Positions 7,554-14,247 of a stretch of 18,085 bases of DNA are shown in pieces. The stretch comes from an uncultured Bacillota bacterium. Lineage in GTDB: Bacteria > Bacillota > Clostridia > Peptostreptococcales > Anaerovoracaceae. How positions within the stretch are numbered: position 1 is the stretch's first letter; the number at the start of each line of letters is the position of its first letter. Both the position numbers and the translations under genes were made by a program. Below the pieces are notes generated by a model that searched no databases, was not told the origin of the DNA, and was given only the letters and a program-made list of their open reading frames with translations. Location of the stretch: contig CAMNNG010000009.1 in the NCBI GenBank assembly GCA_946545145.1, positions 1-18,085 of the forward strand, in the 5' to 3' direction.

Positions 7554-8507
7554 ATGGTTACGCAGCTCATTATGTTATTTGCCCTGCTCTTTACGGGATT
7601 CGCTCTGTACAGGGTCGGGATATTCAATAAAACGGTAGACCTGGGCATCAACAAGATGGTCGTCTTCTTTGCGTTCCCGTGCATGATCATGTACAAGATC
7701 GGAACGATGGAGATGGACCCCGTATTTGTCAGGGATTTTGCTCTGGTAACGGTGCTGGGCCTTGCGAGCTTTTTCCTGTATACCGGGATCGCGTTCGCTT
7801 ATTTCCGCATGCGCGGGATCACAGCCCGGGTAAGCAGGCCGGCGCGCCTGTCGGCCGTCGTGCCGAACAACGGTTTCATCGGATATCCTGTCGCTCTTGT
7901 TTTTCTCGGGCAGCCGGGCCTTCTTCTCATGATCGCCCACGGAGCGATCGTCCTCAACGTGTATGCGTTTTCGTTCGGGATCAACTACCTCAGACGTGAA
8001 AAAGAAGAGAGGGTCCCGTTCACCGCGGGCAAGCTCCTGACGCTGGTGCTCCAGCTTGTGACAAACCCTGTCATAATCAGCATCCTGGCCGGTCTTGCAA
8101 TATTGTTTTTCGGAATATCTCTGGACAATGTGGCCGGTGAGTATCTGTCGGCGATAAGCGACATGGCTTCGCCGCTCGCTATGATCTACGTAGGCGCGGT
8201 CATCGGAGAGGGAGAGATCCTGAAGTCGTTCAGAGACAGCACTCTGTGGGAGATCTCCGGCCTCAAGCTAATCGTTATGCCCCTTGTCACGGCGCTGATC
8301 TGCATGTGGCTGCCGCTTTCGACGCTCGTCAAGGCTGTCCTCATCCTCGGGGCTTCGTTCCCCTGCGCGGCTATTCCGGTGATGCTCGGTCAGCAGGAGG
8401 GTCTCGACTACGAACAGGCGGGAAGCGCGTTGCTTCTATCCACCATTCTTTCGGTGGGCACTATTCCCGTTGTGATGAAGATCCTGACCATGATCCTGCC
8501 TCTTTAG
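7554..8507 (+). CDS. AEC-family (auxin efflux carrier-like) transporter
   Basis: Integral inner-membrane permease of 317 residues with about ten hydrophobic segments in two five-helix halves, typical of the AEC family. The first half carries the characteristic NNGFIGYPVALVFLG crossover segment (about 103-117); the second has the PCAAIPVMLG segment before the last helices. Bacterial members move small carboxylates such as malate, malonate or lactate, often as secondary carriers; the substrate here is unknown. The ribosome site is poor (GACGGGA), so it may be weakly translated or coupled to the DUF1846 gene 12 bases upstream. A modest hairpin follows. Confidence 0.9.
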   Translation: MVTQLIMLFALLFTGFALYRVGIFNKTVDLGINKMVVFFAFPCMIMYKIGTMEMDPVFVRDFALVTVLGLASFFLYTGIAFAYFRMRGITARVSRPARLSAVVPNNGFIGYPVALVFLGQPGLLLMIAHGAIVLNVYAFSFGINYLRREKEERVPFTAGKLLTLVLQLVTNPVIISILAGLAILFFGISLDNVAGEYLSAISDMASPLAMIYVGAVIGEGEILKSFRDSTLWEISGLKLIVMPLVTALICMWLPLSTLVKAVLILGASFPCAAIPVMLGQQEGLDYEQAGSALLLSTILSVGTIPVVMKILTMILPL

Positions 8508-8557
8508 AGATACGCGGTTTTTTCGCGGTCTTCACGGTTTCTGATTTTTTGTTTTTC

Positions 8558-8578
8558 AGCGCGGTTTCAGCCGCGTTT
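8558..8578 (+). terminator. Possible terminator after the AEC transporter gene
   Basis: A CGCGG / CCGCG stem with loop TTTCAG, extended by a G-T wobble and an A-T pair, is followed by TTTGTT. The stem is short, so termination may be partial, but it sits between the AEC transporter and the pgi promoter. Confidence 0.45.
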
Positions 8579-8596
8579 GTTAGCATGCCGGAAGTG

Positions 8597-8667
8597 AACA
8601 GTGTTTTGAAGGCGAAGCAAATAGTGATATAATATAAGTACATATCGGGCTTGGGAAACAGTGTTTT
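8597..8667 (+). promoter_or_regulatory. Paired palindromic repeat AACAGTGTTTT flanking the pgi promoter
   Basis: The 11-base word AACAGTGTTTT occurs at 8597-8607 and again at 8657-8667, exactly 60 bases apart. Its core AACA-G-TGTT is a perfect palindrome around a central base. The first copy runs into the -35 hexamer; the second lies between the expected transcription start and the ribosome site. This is the layout of a repressor bound at two sites, but the binding protein is unknown. Confidence 0.45.
8606..8633 (+). promoter_or_regulatory. Sigma-70-type promoter of pgi
   Basis: TTGAAG (8606-8611), a 16-base spacer and a perfect TATAAT (8628-8633). It predicts a start near 8640 and a leader of about 50 bases before pgi. 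Confidence 0.75.
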
Positions 8668-8690
8668 AAGATCAAAGGGGGCGATTGCTT

Positions 8691-9935
8691 ATGAATCTGG
8701 TGCTCGATCTTTCTACATGCGGCATCACGCAGGGTCAGAGAAATACTTTCACGGAAAAACTTCAGGACGCGCTTGCAAAGCTCGGGTCGGGGAAGGAGGA
8801 CTTCACCGGCTGGGTCGATGCGGCAGGTATCGTCACGCCCGGAGAAATGGATGATATAGAGGAGACCGCAAAGGCGATACGCGAAAAATGCGATCTGTTC
8901 ATCGTCGTGGGCATAGGCGGTTCGTATCTCGGCGCTCAGGCTGTTATGGATGCTTTGTTCTGCGGACAGGGCGCGGACGGACCAAAGGTGGTCTTCGCCG
9001 GCTGCAACATGAGCGGCGCGTACCACAGGCGGATCCTCGAGATGATGGACGGCTGCGACTGCTGCCTGTGCGTTATCTCAAAGTCGGGAACGACTACGGA
9101 GCCTCTTGCGGCCTTCAGCATACTGAAGGAAAAGATGGAGGAAAAGTACGGCGAGCAGGCATCGTCGAGGATATATGCCGTAACGGACAGAGAGAAGGGC
9201 CGTCTGCGCGAAGAAGCGGACGAAGCCGGATACAGATCTTTCGTCGTGCCGGACGATATCGGCGGGCGCTACTCCGTTCTTTCAGCGGTGGGACTTCTTC
9301 CGCTGGCAGTCGCCGGAGTCGATATCCGCTCGCTTACTCAGGGCGCGGTCGATCTGATGACGGACGAAGAGGCCTGTGAAGCCGAAGCGGACTACGCTCT
9401 TACGAGAGTGGCGCTTTCGATGAGCGGCAAGTGGATAGAGGTCTTCGAATACTTCCATCCGGAGCTGCACTTCTTCGGGGAATGGCTCAAGCAGCTCTTC
9501 GGAGAGAGCGAGGGAAAGGAACGCAAGGGGATATTCCCGGCATCGCTCATGTTCTCGCGCGATCTGCATTCGATGGGGCAGTTCATCCAGCAGGGAAAAC
9601 CGCTGCTGTTCGAGACGGTAATAATAATAGATGAAAGAAATGAAGACGTGATCATTCCTGAGAGCGCGGGAGCGCCGCTTGCGGGAAAGAGCATAGAGCA
9701 GATCAATGACTGCGCGATAAAGGGGGTCGCCGCAGCTCATACCAAGGCGGGCGTGCCGGTAATAAAACTGCACGTTCCGAAGATGGATGCTTACAACATG
9801 GGCCAGCTGATCTACTTCTTCGAGAAGTCGTGCGCGATAGCGGCTTACACGATGGGCGTATGCCCGTTCGACCAGCCGGGCGTAGAGGCTTACAAACAGG
9901 AGATGAGAGACGAGATCGCGAAGATCGACGGCTAA
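8691..9935 (+). CDS. pgi: Glucose-6-phosphate isomerase
   Basis: Cytosolic interconversion of glucose 6-phosphate and fructose 6-phosphate. 414 residues with the start at ATG 8691, chosen because AAAGGGGG (8674-8681) is 9 bases away; an in-frame TTG at 8685 is too close to that site. Visible marks: VVGIGGSYLGAQAV (72-85), SKSGTTTEP (130-138), DDIGGRYSVLSAVGLLP (188-204), QLFGESEGK with catalytic E272, DLHSMGQ with H293, and PFDQPGVEAYK with K402. It is about 35 residues shorter than Bacillus-type enzymes, mainly at the C-terminus and in a surface loop near residue 92, but all catalytic residues are present. It is probably co-transcribed with the SGNH hydrolase 42 bases downstream. Confidence 0.95.
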   Translation: MNLVLDLSTCGITQGQRNTFTEKLQDALAKLGSGKEDFTGWVDAAGIVTPGEMDDIEETAKAIREKCDLFIVVGIGGSYLGAQAVMDALFCGQGADGPKVVFAGCNMSGAYHRRILEMMDGCDCCLCVISKSGTTTEPLAAFSILKEKMEEKYGEQASSRIYAVTDREKGRLREEADEAGYRSFVVPDDIGGRYSVLSAVGLLPLAVAGVDIRSLTQGAVDLMTDEEACEAEADYALTRVALSMSGKWIEVFEYFHPELHFFGEWLKQLFGESEGKERKGIFPASLMFSRDLHSMGQFIQQGKPLLFETVIIIDERNEDVIIPESAGAPLAGKSIEQINDCAIKGVAAAHTKAGVPVIKLHVPKMDAYNMGQLIYFFEKSCAIAAYTMGVCPFDQPGVEAYKQEMRDEIAKIDG

Positions 9936-9977
9936 GGGCAGCAGGTCAGAGACAGAAAGGCTAAGGGTGTAGATATT

Positions 9978-10622
9978 ATGATATTGTTTTTTGGAGACAG
10001 CATAGTCAACGGCTTTCCTTTTGCGAGAAAGAGCAGCTTCCCGGATCTCTTCGGGGAGATGACCGGATTCGAGATCAGGAACACCGGAATGAACGGTGCG
10101 ACGAGCGGAGAGATATCCCGCATTTTCAGGAGCGAGATGGAGACGGCGCGCGCTCAGCGCGAGAAGGTCAGCACTGTTGTGATCATGTGCGGATCGAACG
10201 ACCTCGTGATGGGAGTGGGCTCGGCGAAGTCGGCCCTGGCCAACGTGAAGGAAATGATAGAAGCGGGATACGCGGCGGGAGCCGATGTTGTGGTCATGTC
10301 GCCTCCGCTTACTGACGCGGCTAAGGCCGGACGGCTCTGGATGCCCGCGGACTACGAGGCGGTCAACAGCGAGCTTGAAAAATACAGGGGTCTCCTCGAG
10401 GACCTTTGTGAAAATACGGGAGCGCTGTTCGTCGATATCCAAAGCGCTTACGCGGAGTTTGCCGCAGGGGCCGAAGGAGTAAGCGCATACGTCGACGGCG
10501 TCCACCCGACGAAGGAAGGACAGCGTTTCATCGCTGAAGAAGTCGCTGCGCTCGCAATGAAAAGAGAGCGCCCCAGACGCAGGGGAAAACGGGCTGAAAG
10601 CGCCATATCGGCGGCAGGTTGA
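9978..10622 (+). CDS. SGNH/GDSL-type hydrolase (lipase/esterase-like)
   Basis: 214 residues, single SGNH domain and no signal peptide, so likely cytosolic. The four blocks are present: GDS with nucleophile S8, the glycine block NTGMNG (35-40), GSND with N74, and the DGVHP block with D173 and H176. Such enzymes cleave esters of acyl chains, acetylated sugars or thioesters; the substrate cannot be read from sequence. The C-terminus (about 195-207) is strongly basic (KRERPRRRGKR), unusual for the fold and possibly a membrane- or nucleic-acid-contacting tail. It follows pgi by 42 bases with an AAGG-containing leader and no separate promoter, so it probably shares the pgi transcript. Confidence 0.9.
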   Translation: MILFFGDSIVNGFPFARKSSFPDLFGEMTGFEIRNTGMNGATSGEISRIFRSEMETARAQREKVSTVVIMCGSNDLVMGVGSAKSALANVKEMIEAGYAAGADVVVMSPPLTDAAKAGRLWMPADYEAVNSELEKYRGLLEDLCENTGALFVDIQSAYAEFAAGAEGVSAYVDGVHPTKEGQRFIAEEVAALAMKRERPRRRGKRAESAISAAG

Positions 10623-10704
10623 AGCGCCGTACCGCTACATATAGACGATATGGCTGAAAAGGGCATAAAAAGAGCGTTCCAAAAGGGCTCAGAATGTTGA
10701 AAAA

Positions 10705-10722
10705 ATGTTATATTTCTAACAA
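10705..10722 (+). promoter_or_regulatory. Upstream Rex-like operator of the butyrate operon
   Basis: ATGTTATATTTCTAACAA compares well with the clostridial Rex consensus TTGTTAAnnnnTTAACAA: 11 of the 14 fixed positions match and the TGTTA...TAACA arms are intact. It ends 7 bases before the -35 hexamer. Confidence 0.55.
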
Positions 10723-10729
10723 ATATGCC

Positions 10730-10757
10730 TTGACGCTCCATTTCAAAGTGCTATAAT
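10730..10757 (+). promoter_or_regulatory. Strong extended -10 promoter of the butyrate operon
   Basis: TTGACG (10730-10735), a 16-base spacer, and TGcTATAAT with the -10 at 10752-10757. The predicted start is near 10764, giving an untranslated leader of about 60 bases before hbd. Confidence 0.88.
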
Positions 10758-10770
10758 GAAGTTACTGTAT

Positions 10771-10788
10771 AGGTTAATTTTTTAACAA
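10771..10788 (+). promoter_or_regulatory. Downstream Rex-like operator of the butyrate operon
   Basis: AGGTTAATTTTTTAACAA matches the Rex consensus TTGTTAAnnnnTTAACAA at 12 of 14 fixed positions; only the first two bases differ. It lies just downstream of the expected transcription start, where a bound repressor would block RNA polymerase. Its centre is 66 bases from the upstream box. Confidence 0.65.
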
Positions 10789-10823
10789 ACCCATATATTT
10801 ACATTAATAAGGAGGACATATTA

Positions 10824-11675
10824 ATGAAAAAAATCGGCGTATTAGGCACAGGCACAATGGGTGCCGGCATTATCCAGGTACTGGCGCAGAGTGGCTATGA
10901 AGTAGTCCTCAGAGCCAGAAGACAGACATCTGTAGACGGCGGCATCGCCAAGGTAACGAAGAACCTTGAGAAGATGGTCGCCAAAGAAAAGATCACTGAA
11001 GATGAGAAGAACGAGATACTCGGAAGAGTTAAGGGTTCGACAGACATCGAGATCGTTAAGGACGCCGACCTCATCATAGAGGCAGCGACAGAGGACATGG
11101 AAGCCAAGAAGGCACTGTTCGCAGAGCTGAACGAGCTCGTTGGACCGGACTGCATCCTCGCAACAAACACATCTTCGCTGTCGATCACAGAGATCGGAGC
11201 TGCTTCCGGCAGACCGGACAAAGTTGTCGGCATGCACTTCTTCAACCCCGTACCGGCAATGAAGCTGGTAGAGATCATCAAGGGCCTCGGAACAAGCGAA
11301 GCAACTAAGGACGCTGTCATCGAGCTGGCTAAGGCTATGGGCAAAGTTCCTGTAGAAGTTGAAGAGGCTCCGGGATTCGTAGTTAACAGAATCCTCGTTC
11401 CGATGATCAACGAAGCTGTATTCGTACTCGGTGAGAACCTTGCAGAAGGCCCCGAAGCTATCGACACAGCTATGAAGCTTGGCGCTGGCCACCCGATGGG
11501 ACCCCTCGCTCTGGCAGACCTTATCGGACTGGACGTAGTACTGGCAGTAGTCGAAGTATTCTACAAAGAGTTTGGTGACAGCAAGTACAGACCGGCTCCG
11601 CTGCTCAAGAAGATGGTAAGAGCAGGATACCTCGGCATGAAGACAGGCAAAGGTTTCTATGACTATAGCAAATAG
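10824..11675 (+). CDS. hbd: 3-hydroxybutyryl-CoA dehydrogenase
   Basis: Reduces acetoacetyl-CoA to 3-hydroxybutyryl-CoA in butyrate synthesis. 283 residues, full length. N-terminal Rossmann domain with GTGTMGAG (8-15); catalytic region with S117 and N115 (ATNTSSLS), H138 (GMHFFNP), E150 (KLVEII) and N188 (PGFVVNRI); C-terminal helical domain ending GKGFYDYSK. Odd point: at the end of the second beta strand the sequence is VVLRARRQTS. The Asp that binds the NAD ribose in Clostridium acetobutylicum Hbd (VVLRD) is Ala31 here, followed by Arg32 and Arg33, which suggests NADPH preference. AAGGAGG lies 9 bases upstream. First gene of the operon behind the Rex-like boxes. Confidence 0.95.
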   Translation: MKKIGVLGTGTMGAGIIQVLAQSGYEVVLRARRQTSVDGGIAKVTKNLEKMVAKEKITEDEKNEILGRVKGSTDIEIVKDADLIIEAATEDMEAKKALFAELNELVGPDCILATNTSSLSITEIGAASGRPDKVVGMHFFNPVPAMKLVEIIKGLGTSEATKDAVIELAKAMGKVPVEVEEAPGFVVNRILVPMINEAVFVLGENLAEGPEAIDTAMKLGAGHPMGPLALADLIGLDVVLAVVEVFYKEFGDSKYRPAPLLKKMVRAGYLGMKTGKGFYDYSK

Positions 11676-11695
11676 TCTTTAAACAAATAGTCTTT
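11661..11695 (+). repeat. Tandem 12-base repeat with alternative hairpins at the hbd stop codon
   Basis: CAAATAGTCTTT occurs at 11669-11680 and 11684-11695, period 15; the first copy holds the hbd stop codon. GACTAT at 11661-11666 is complementary to ATAGTC in either copy, so two mutually exclusive small hairpins are possible at the hbd-thl junction. Confidence 0.55.
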
Positions 11696-11758
11696 TGAAA
11701 ACGTTAAAACCAAAAGTTATAGCAAACCGTAAAAACTGTAAAATAGGAGAAAAGAATT

Positions 11759-12931
11759 ATGAATGATGTTTATGTAGTATCCGCTTGCAGAACAGCTGTT
11801 GGTGACTTCATGGGAAGCCTTTCCTCACTGACAGACGTTGAACTCGGAACTATCGTAGCTAAAGAAGCTATCGAAAGAGCCGGCCTCAAGCCGGAGCAGG
11901 TAGAAGAGCTCACACTCGGCATGGTATACATGGGCGGATCAAAGGGCGGCCCGGCAAGACAGATCCAGATGGCGATCGGATGCAAGCCGGAAAGCTATTC
12001 ATGCGCAGTTAACCAGCTTTGCGGCTCCGCTATGAGAGCTACAGAGATCCTGTCGCAGCAGATCATTCTTGGCAAAACAGGAGTCGGCGTTGTTGTTGGT
12101 GCTGAGAGCATGTCCAACGCTCCGTACATCCTGAACAAGGCAAGAACGATCAGAATGGGCGACGTTAAGCTGGCTGACGGCCTCACACATGACGGCCTGA
12201 ACTGCGAGATCAGCGGATATCACATGGGTGTTACAGCTGAGAACCTTGCTGAAGAGTTCAACATCACAAGAGAAGAGTGCGACGAGCTCGCTATGATGTC
12301 CCACGAGAGAGCTGCTAAGGCTACAGAAGAGGGAAGATTCGCTGAGGAACTCGTTCCGGTAACGATCCACACAAGAAAAGGCGACATCGTTGTTGACAGA
12401 GATGAGCACCCGAAGGCTACATCGATGGAAAAACTCGCTAAGCTGAGACCGGCATTCAAGAAAGACGGTATCGTAACAGCAGGAAACGCTTCCGGCATCA
12501 ACGACGGTGCTGCAGCTATGGTTCTTGCAAGCGGCGAAAAAGTTAAGGAACTCGGCCTGAAGCCGATGGCTAAGCTCGTAGCTAGCTGCTCGGCAGGTGT
12601 TGAGGCTCAGAGAATGGGATACGGCCCGGCCGTAGCTATTCCGAAGGTACTCGAGCTCGCAGGTCTGACAAAGGAAGACATCGGTTACTGGGAGATCAAT
12701 GAAGCATTCGCAGCTCAGTACATTGCTTGCGAAAGAACTCTCCAGATCCCGAGAGATAAGGTCAACCGCAACGGTTCCGGTATTGCTATCGGACATCCGG
12801 TAGGCTGCACAGGCGTTAGGATCCAGGTTGGTCTGATCCACGAAATGATCAAGCAGGACGTTAAATACGGATGCGCTTCGCTGTGCGTAGGCGGCGGCCC
12901 GGCTTGTGCAATCGTTTGGGAAAAGTGCTAA
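11759..12931 (+). CDS. thlA: Acetyl-CoA C-acetyltransferase (thiolase)
   Basis: Condenses two acetyl-CoA to acetoacetyl-CoA, the first step of the butyrate pathway; a thiolase of the tetrameric degradative/fermentative type, 390 residues. Nucleophile C88 lies in VNQLCGSAM, the general-base histidine H346 in AIGHPVGCTG, and the second cysteine C376 in LCVGGGP; NEAFAAQ is at 314-320. Small departures from common thiolases are CGSAM in place of CGSG, NGSGIAIGHP in place of NGGAIALGHP, and PACAIVWE near the end. These read as a subfamily variant, not decay. AGGAG (11745-11749) sets the start. It is 83 bases after hbd and before a large hairpin. Confidence 0.95.
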   Translation: MNDVYVVSACRTAVGDFMGSLSSLTDVELGTIVAKEAIERAGLKPEQVEELTLGMVYMGGSKGGPARQIQMAIGCKPESYSCAVNQLCGSAMRATEILSQQIILGKTGVGVVVGAESMSNAPYILNKARTIRMGDVKLADGLTHDGLNCEISGYHMGVTAENLAEEFNITREECDELAMMSHERAAKATEEGRFAEELVPVTIHTRKGDIVVDRDEHPKATSMEKLAKLRPAFKKDGIVTAGNASGINDGAAAMVLASGEKVKELGLKPMAKLVASCSAGVEAQRMGYGPAVAIPKVLELAGLTKEDIGYWEINEAFAAQYIACERTLQIPRDKVNRNGSGIAIGHPVGCTGVRIQVGLIHEMIKQDVKYGCASLCVGGGPACAIVWEKC

Positions 12932-12952
12932 GCTTAAAACGCTGAAATCTAT

Positions 12953-12996
12953 AACCCCCGAAAGTTACTGCTTCCGGCAGTAACTTTTCGGGCGTT
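12953..12996 (+). other. Large intercistronic hairpin between thl and bcd, no U-tract
   Basis: CCCGAAAGTTACTGC (12957-12971), loop TTCCG, then GCAGTAACTTTTCGGG (12977-12992): a 15-bp stem with one bulged T. The stem continues past a C-C mismatch with AAC pairing to GTT. No run of T follows on either strand, so it is a poor intrinsic terminator. An RNA-stability or processing element that changes the ratio of hbd-thl to bcd-etf message is more likely. Confidence 0.7.
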
Positions 12997-13052
12997 ATGA
13001 AAATAGATATCTCGGCGTAAGATATACAGCAAAACGAAAGGAGAATTGCTAA

Positions 13053-14195
13053 ATGAATTTCCAATTAACCAGAGAGCAGGCATTGACCAAGAAAATGGTT
13101 GAAAAGTTCTGCGAAGAGGTAGTTGCTCCCACTGCCGATGACATGGACGTCGCTCACGAATTCCCCGTCGACATCGTAAAACAGATGGGTGAGCTCGGAA
13201 TGATGGGCATCATGTGGCCGAAAGAGTATGGCGGCGCAGGTGGCGACTACGTCCAGTACTGCGAAGTAATCGAGAGACTTACAGCTGCACACGCTGCAGT
13301 TGGTACAGTCGTTGCTGCGCACACATCGCTGTGCTCCGGCCCGATCTACTACTATGGTACAGAAGAGCAGAAACAGGAGTGGCTCGTTCCGCTGGCAAAG
13401 GGTGAGAGACTTGGTGCATTCGGTCTTACAGAGGCTGATGCAGGTTCGGACTCCGGTGCTACACAGACAACAGCTGTAGACATGGGAGATCACTGGCTGA
13501 TCAACGGCTCGAAGATCTTCATCACAAACGCCGGCTATGCAGATACTTTCTGTATCACAGCTATGACAGACAAGAAGAAGGGCACAAGAGGCGGCATTTC
13601 GTTCTTCATCATCGACAAGGACGATCCGGGCTTCTCGACAGGTGCTGAGGAAGACAAACTCGGTATCAGATGCTCCTCGACAAGAGAGCTGATCTTCGAA
13701 GACTGCAAGATCCCGAAGGACAGACTTATCGGACAGGTAGGACAGGGCTTCAAGATCGCTATGGGCACACTCGAAAAGGCCAGGATCGGTGTTGCTGCTC
13801 AGGGTGTTGGTGTTGCTCAGGGCGCATTCGAGATCACTAAGGAATACATGGGCCAGAGAAAACAGTTCGGAAAAACAATCAACAAGTTCCAGTATCCTGC
13901 TTTCACAATGGCTGAACTTTACACAAGGATCGAAGCTGCAAGACTGCTCGTTATGAGAGCTGCTGATCTTGCAGACAAGGGTCTTCCCTGCGGAACACAG
14001 TCAGCAATGGCTAAGTTCTACGCTTCCGAGATCGCTATGGATATGGCGACAAAGGGCGTTCAGTTCCACGGCGGTTACGGCTTCATCAACGACTACTCGA
14101 TCCAGAGATACTTCAGAGATGCAAAGATCATGGAGATCTACGAAGGAACATCCGAGATCCAGAAACTCATCGTTTCCGGAGCTATCCTCAGATAG
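13053..14195 (+). CDS. bcd: Butyryl-CoA dehydrogenase (short-chain acyl-CoA dehydrogenase)
   Basis: FAD enzyme of 380 residues that reduces crotonyl-CoA to butyryl-CoA together with EtfAB; in anaerobes the complex couples this to ferredoxin reduction. Closely resembles clostridial Bcd along its whole length: MNFQLTREQ start, KEYGGAGGD (57-65), FAD/substrate segment GAFGLTEADAGSD (121-133), INGSKIFITNAG (150-161), KQFGKTI (270-276), FHGGYGFINDY (338-348) and the catalytic base E364 in IYEGTSEIQKLIVSG. AAGGAG is placed well upstream of the ATG. Adjacent etfB and etfA genes support the electron-bifurcating role, which is inferred from context and family. Thr codons are mostly ACA and Arg AGA, consistent with high expression. 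Confidence 0.96.
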   Translation: MNFQLTREQALTKKMVEKFCEEVVAPTADDMDVAHEFPVDIVKQMGELGMMGIMWPKEYGGAGGDYVQYCEVIERLTAAHAAVGTVVAAHTSLCSGPIYYYGTEEQKQEWLVPLAKGERLGAFGLTEADAGSDSGATQTTAVDMGDHWLINGSKIFITNAGYADTFCITAMTDKKKGTRGGISFFIIDKDDPGFSTGAEEDKLGIRCSSTRELIFEDCKIPKDRLIGQVGQGFKIAMGTLEKARIGVAAQGVGVAQGAFEITKEYMGQRKQFGKTINKFQYPAFTMAELYTRIEAARLLVMRAADLADKGLPCGTQSAMAKFYASEIAMDMATKGVQFHGGYGFINDYSIQRYFRDAKIMEIYEGTSEIQKLIVSGAILR

Positions 14196-14247
14196 TAAAG
14201 TCGCGTAAAGAAGTTGAAACAAATATACAATCGTTAAGGAGCAGAAT

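Noticed and set aside
8685..8690. Upstream TTG as alternative start of pgi
   Set aside because: It lies only 3 bases after the AAAGGGGG site, too close for initiation; the ATG at 8691 is ideally spaced.
10623..10704. Possible terminator between the SGNH gene and hbd
   Set aside because: Only 4-5 bp GAGC/GCTC pairing could be found and no stem followed by T; read-through from pgi or a factor-dependent end is possible but not shown.
10448..10741. 97-codon minus-strand frame ending in the hbd promoter region
   Set aside because: It overlaps the SGNH gene and its catalytic HP motif; no ribosome site, and its start would fall in the Rex/promoter region.
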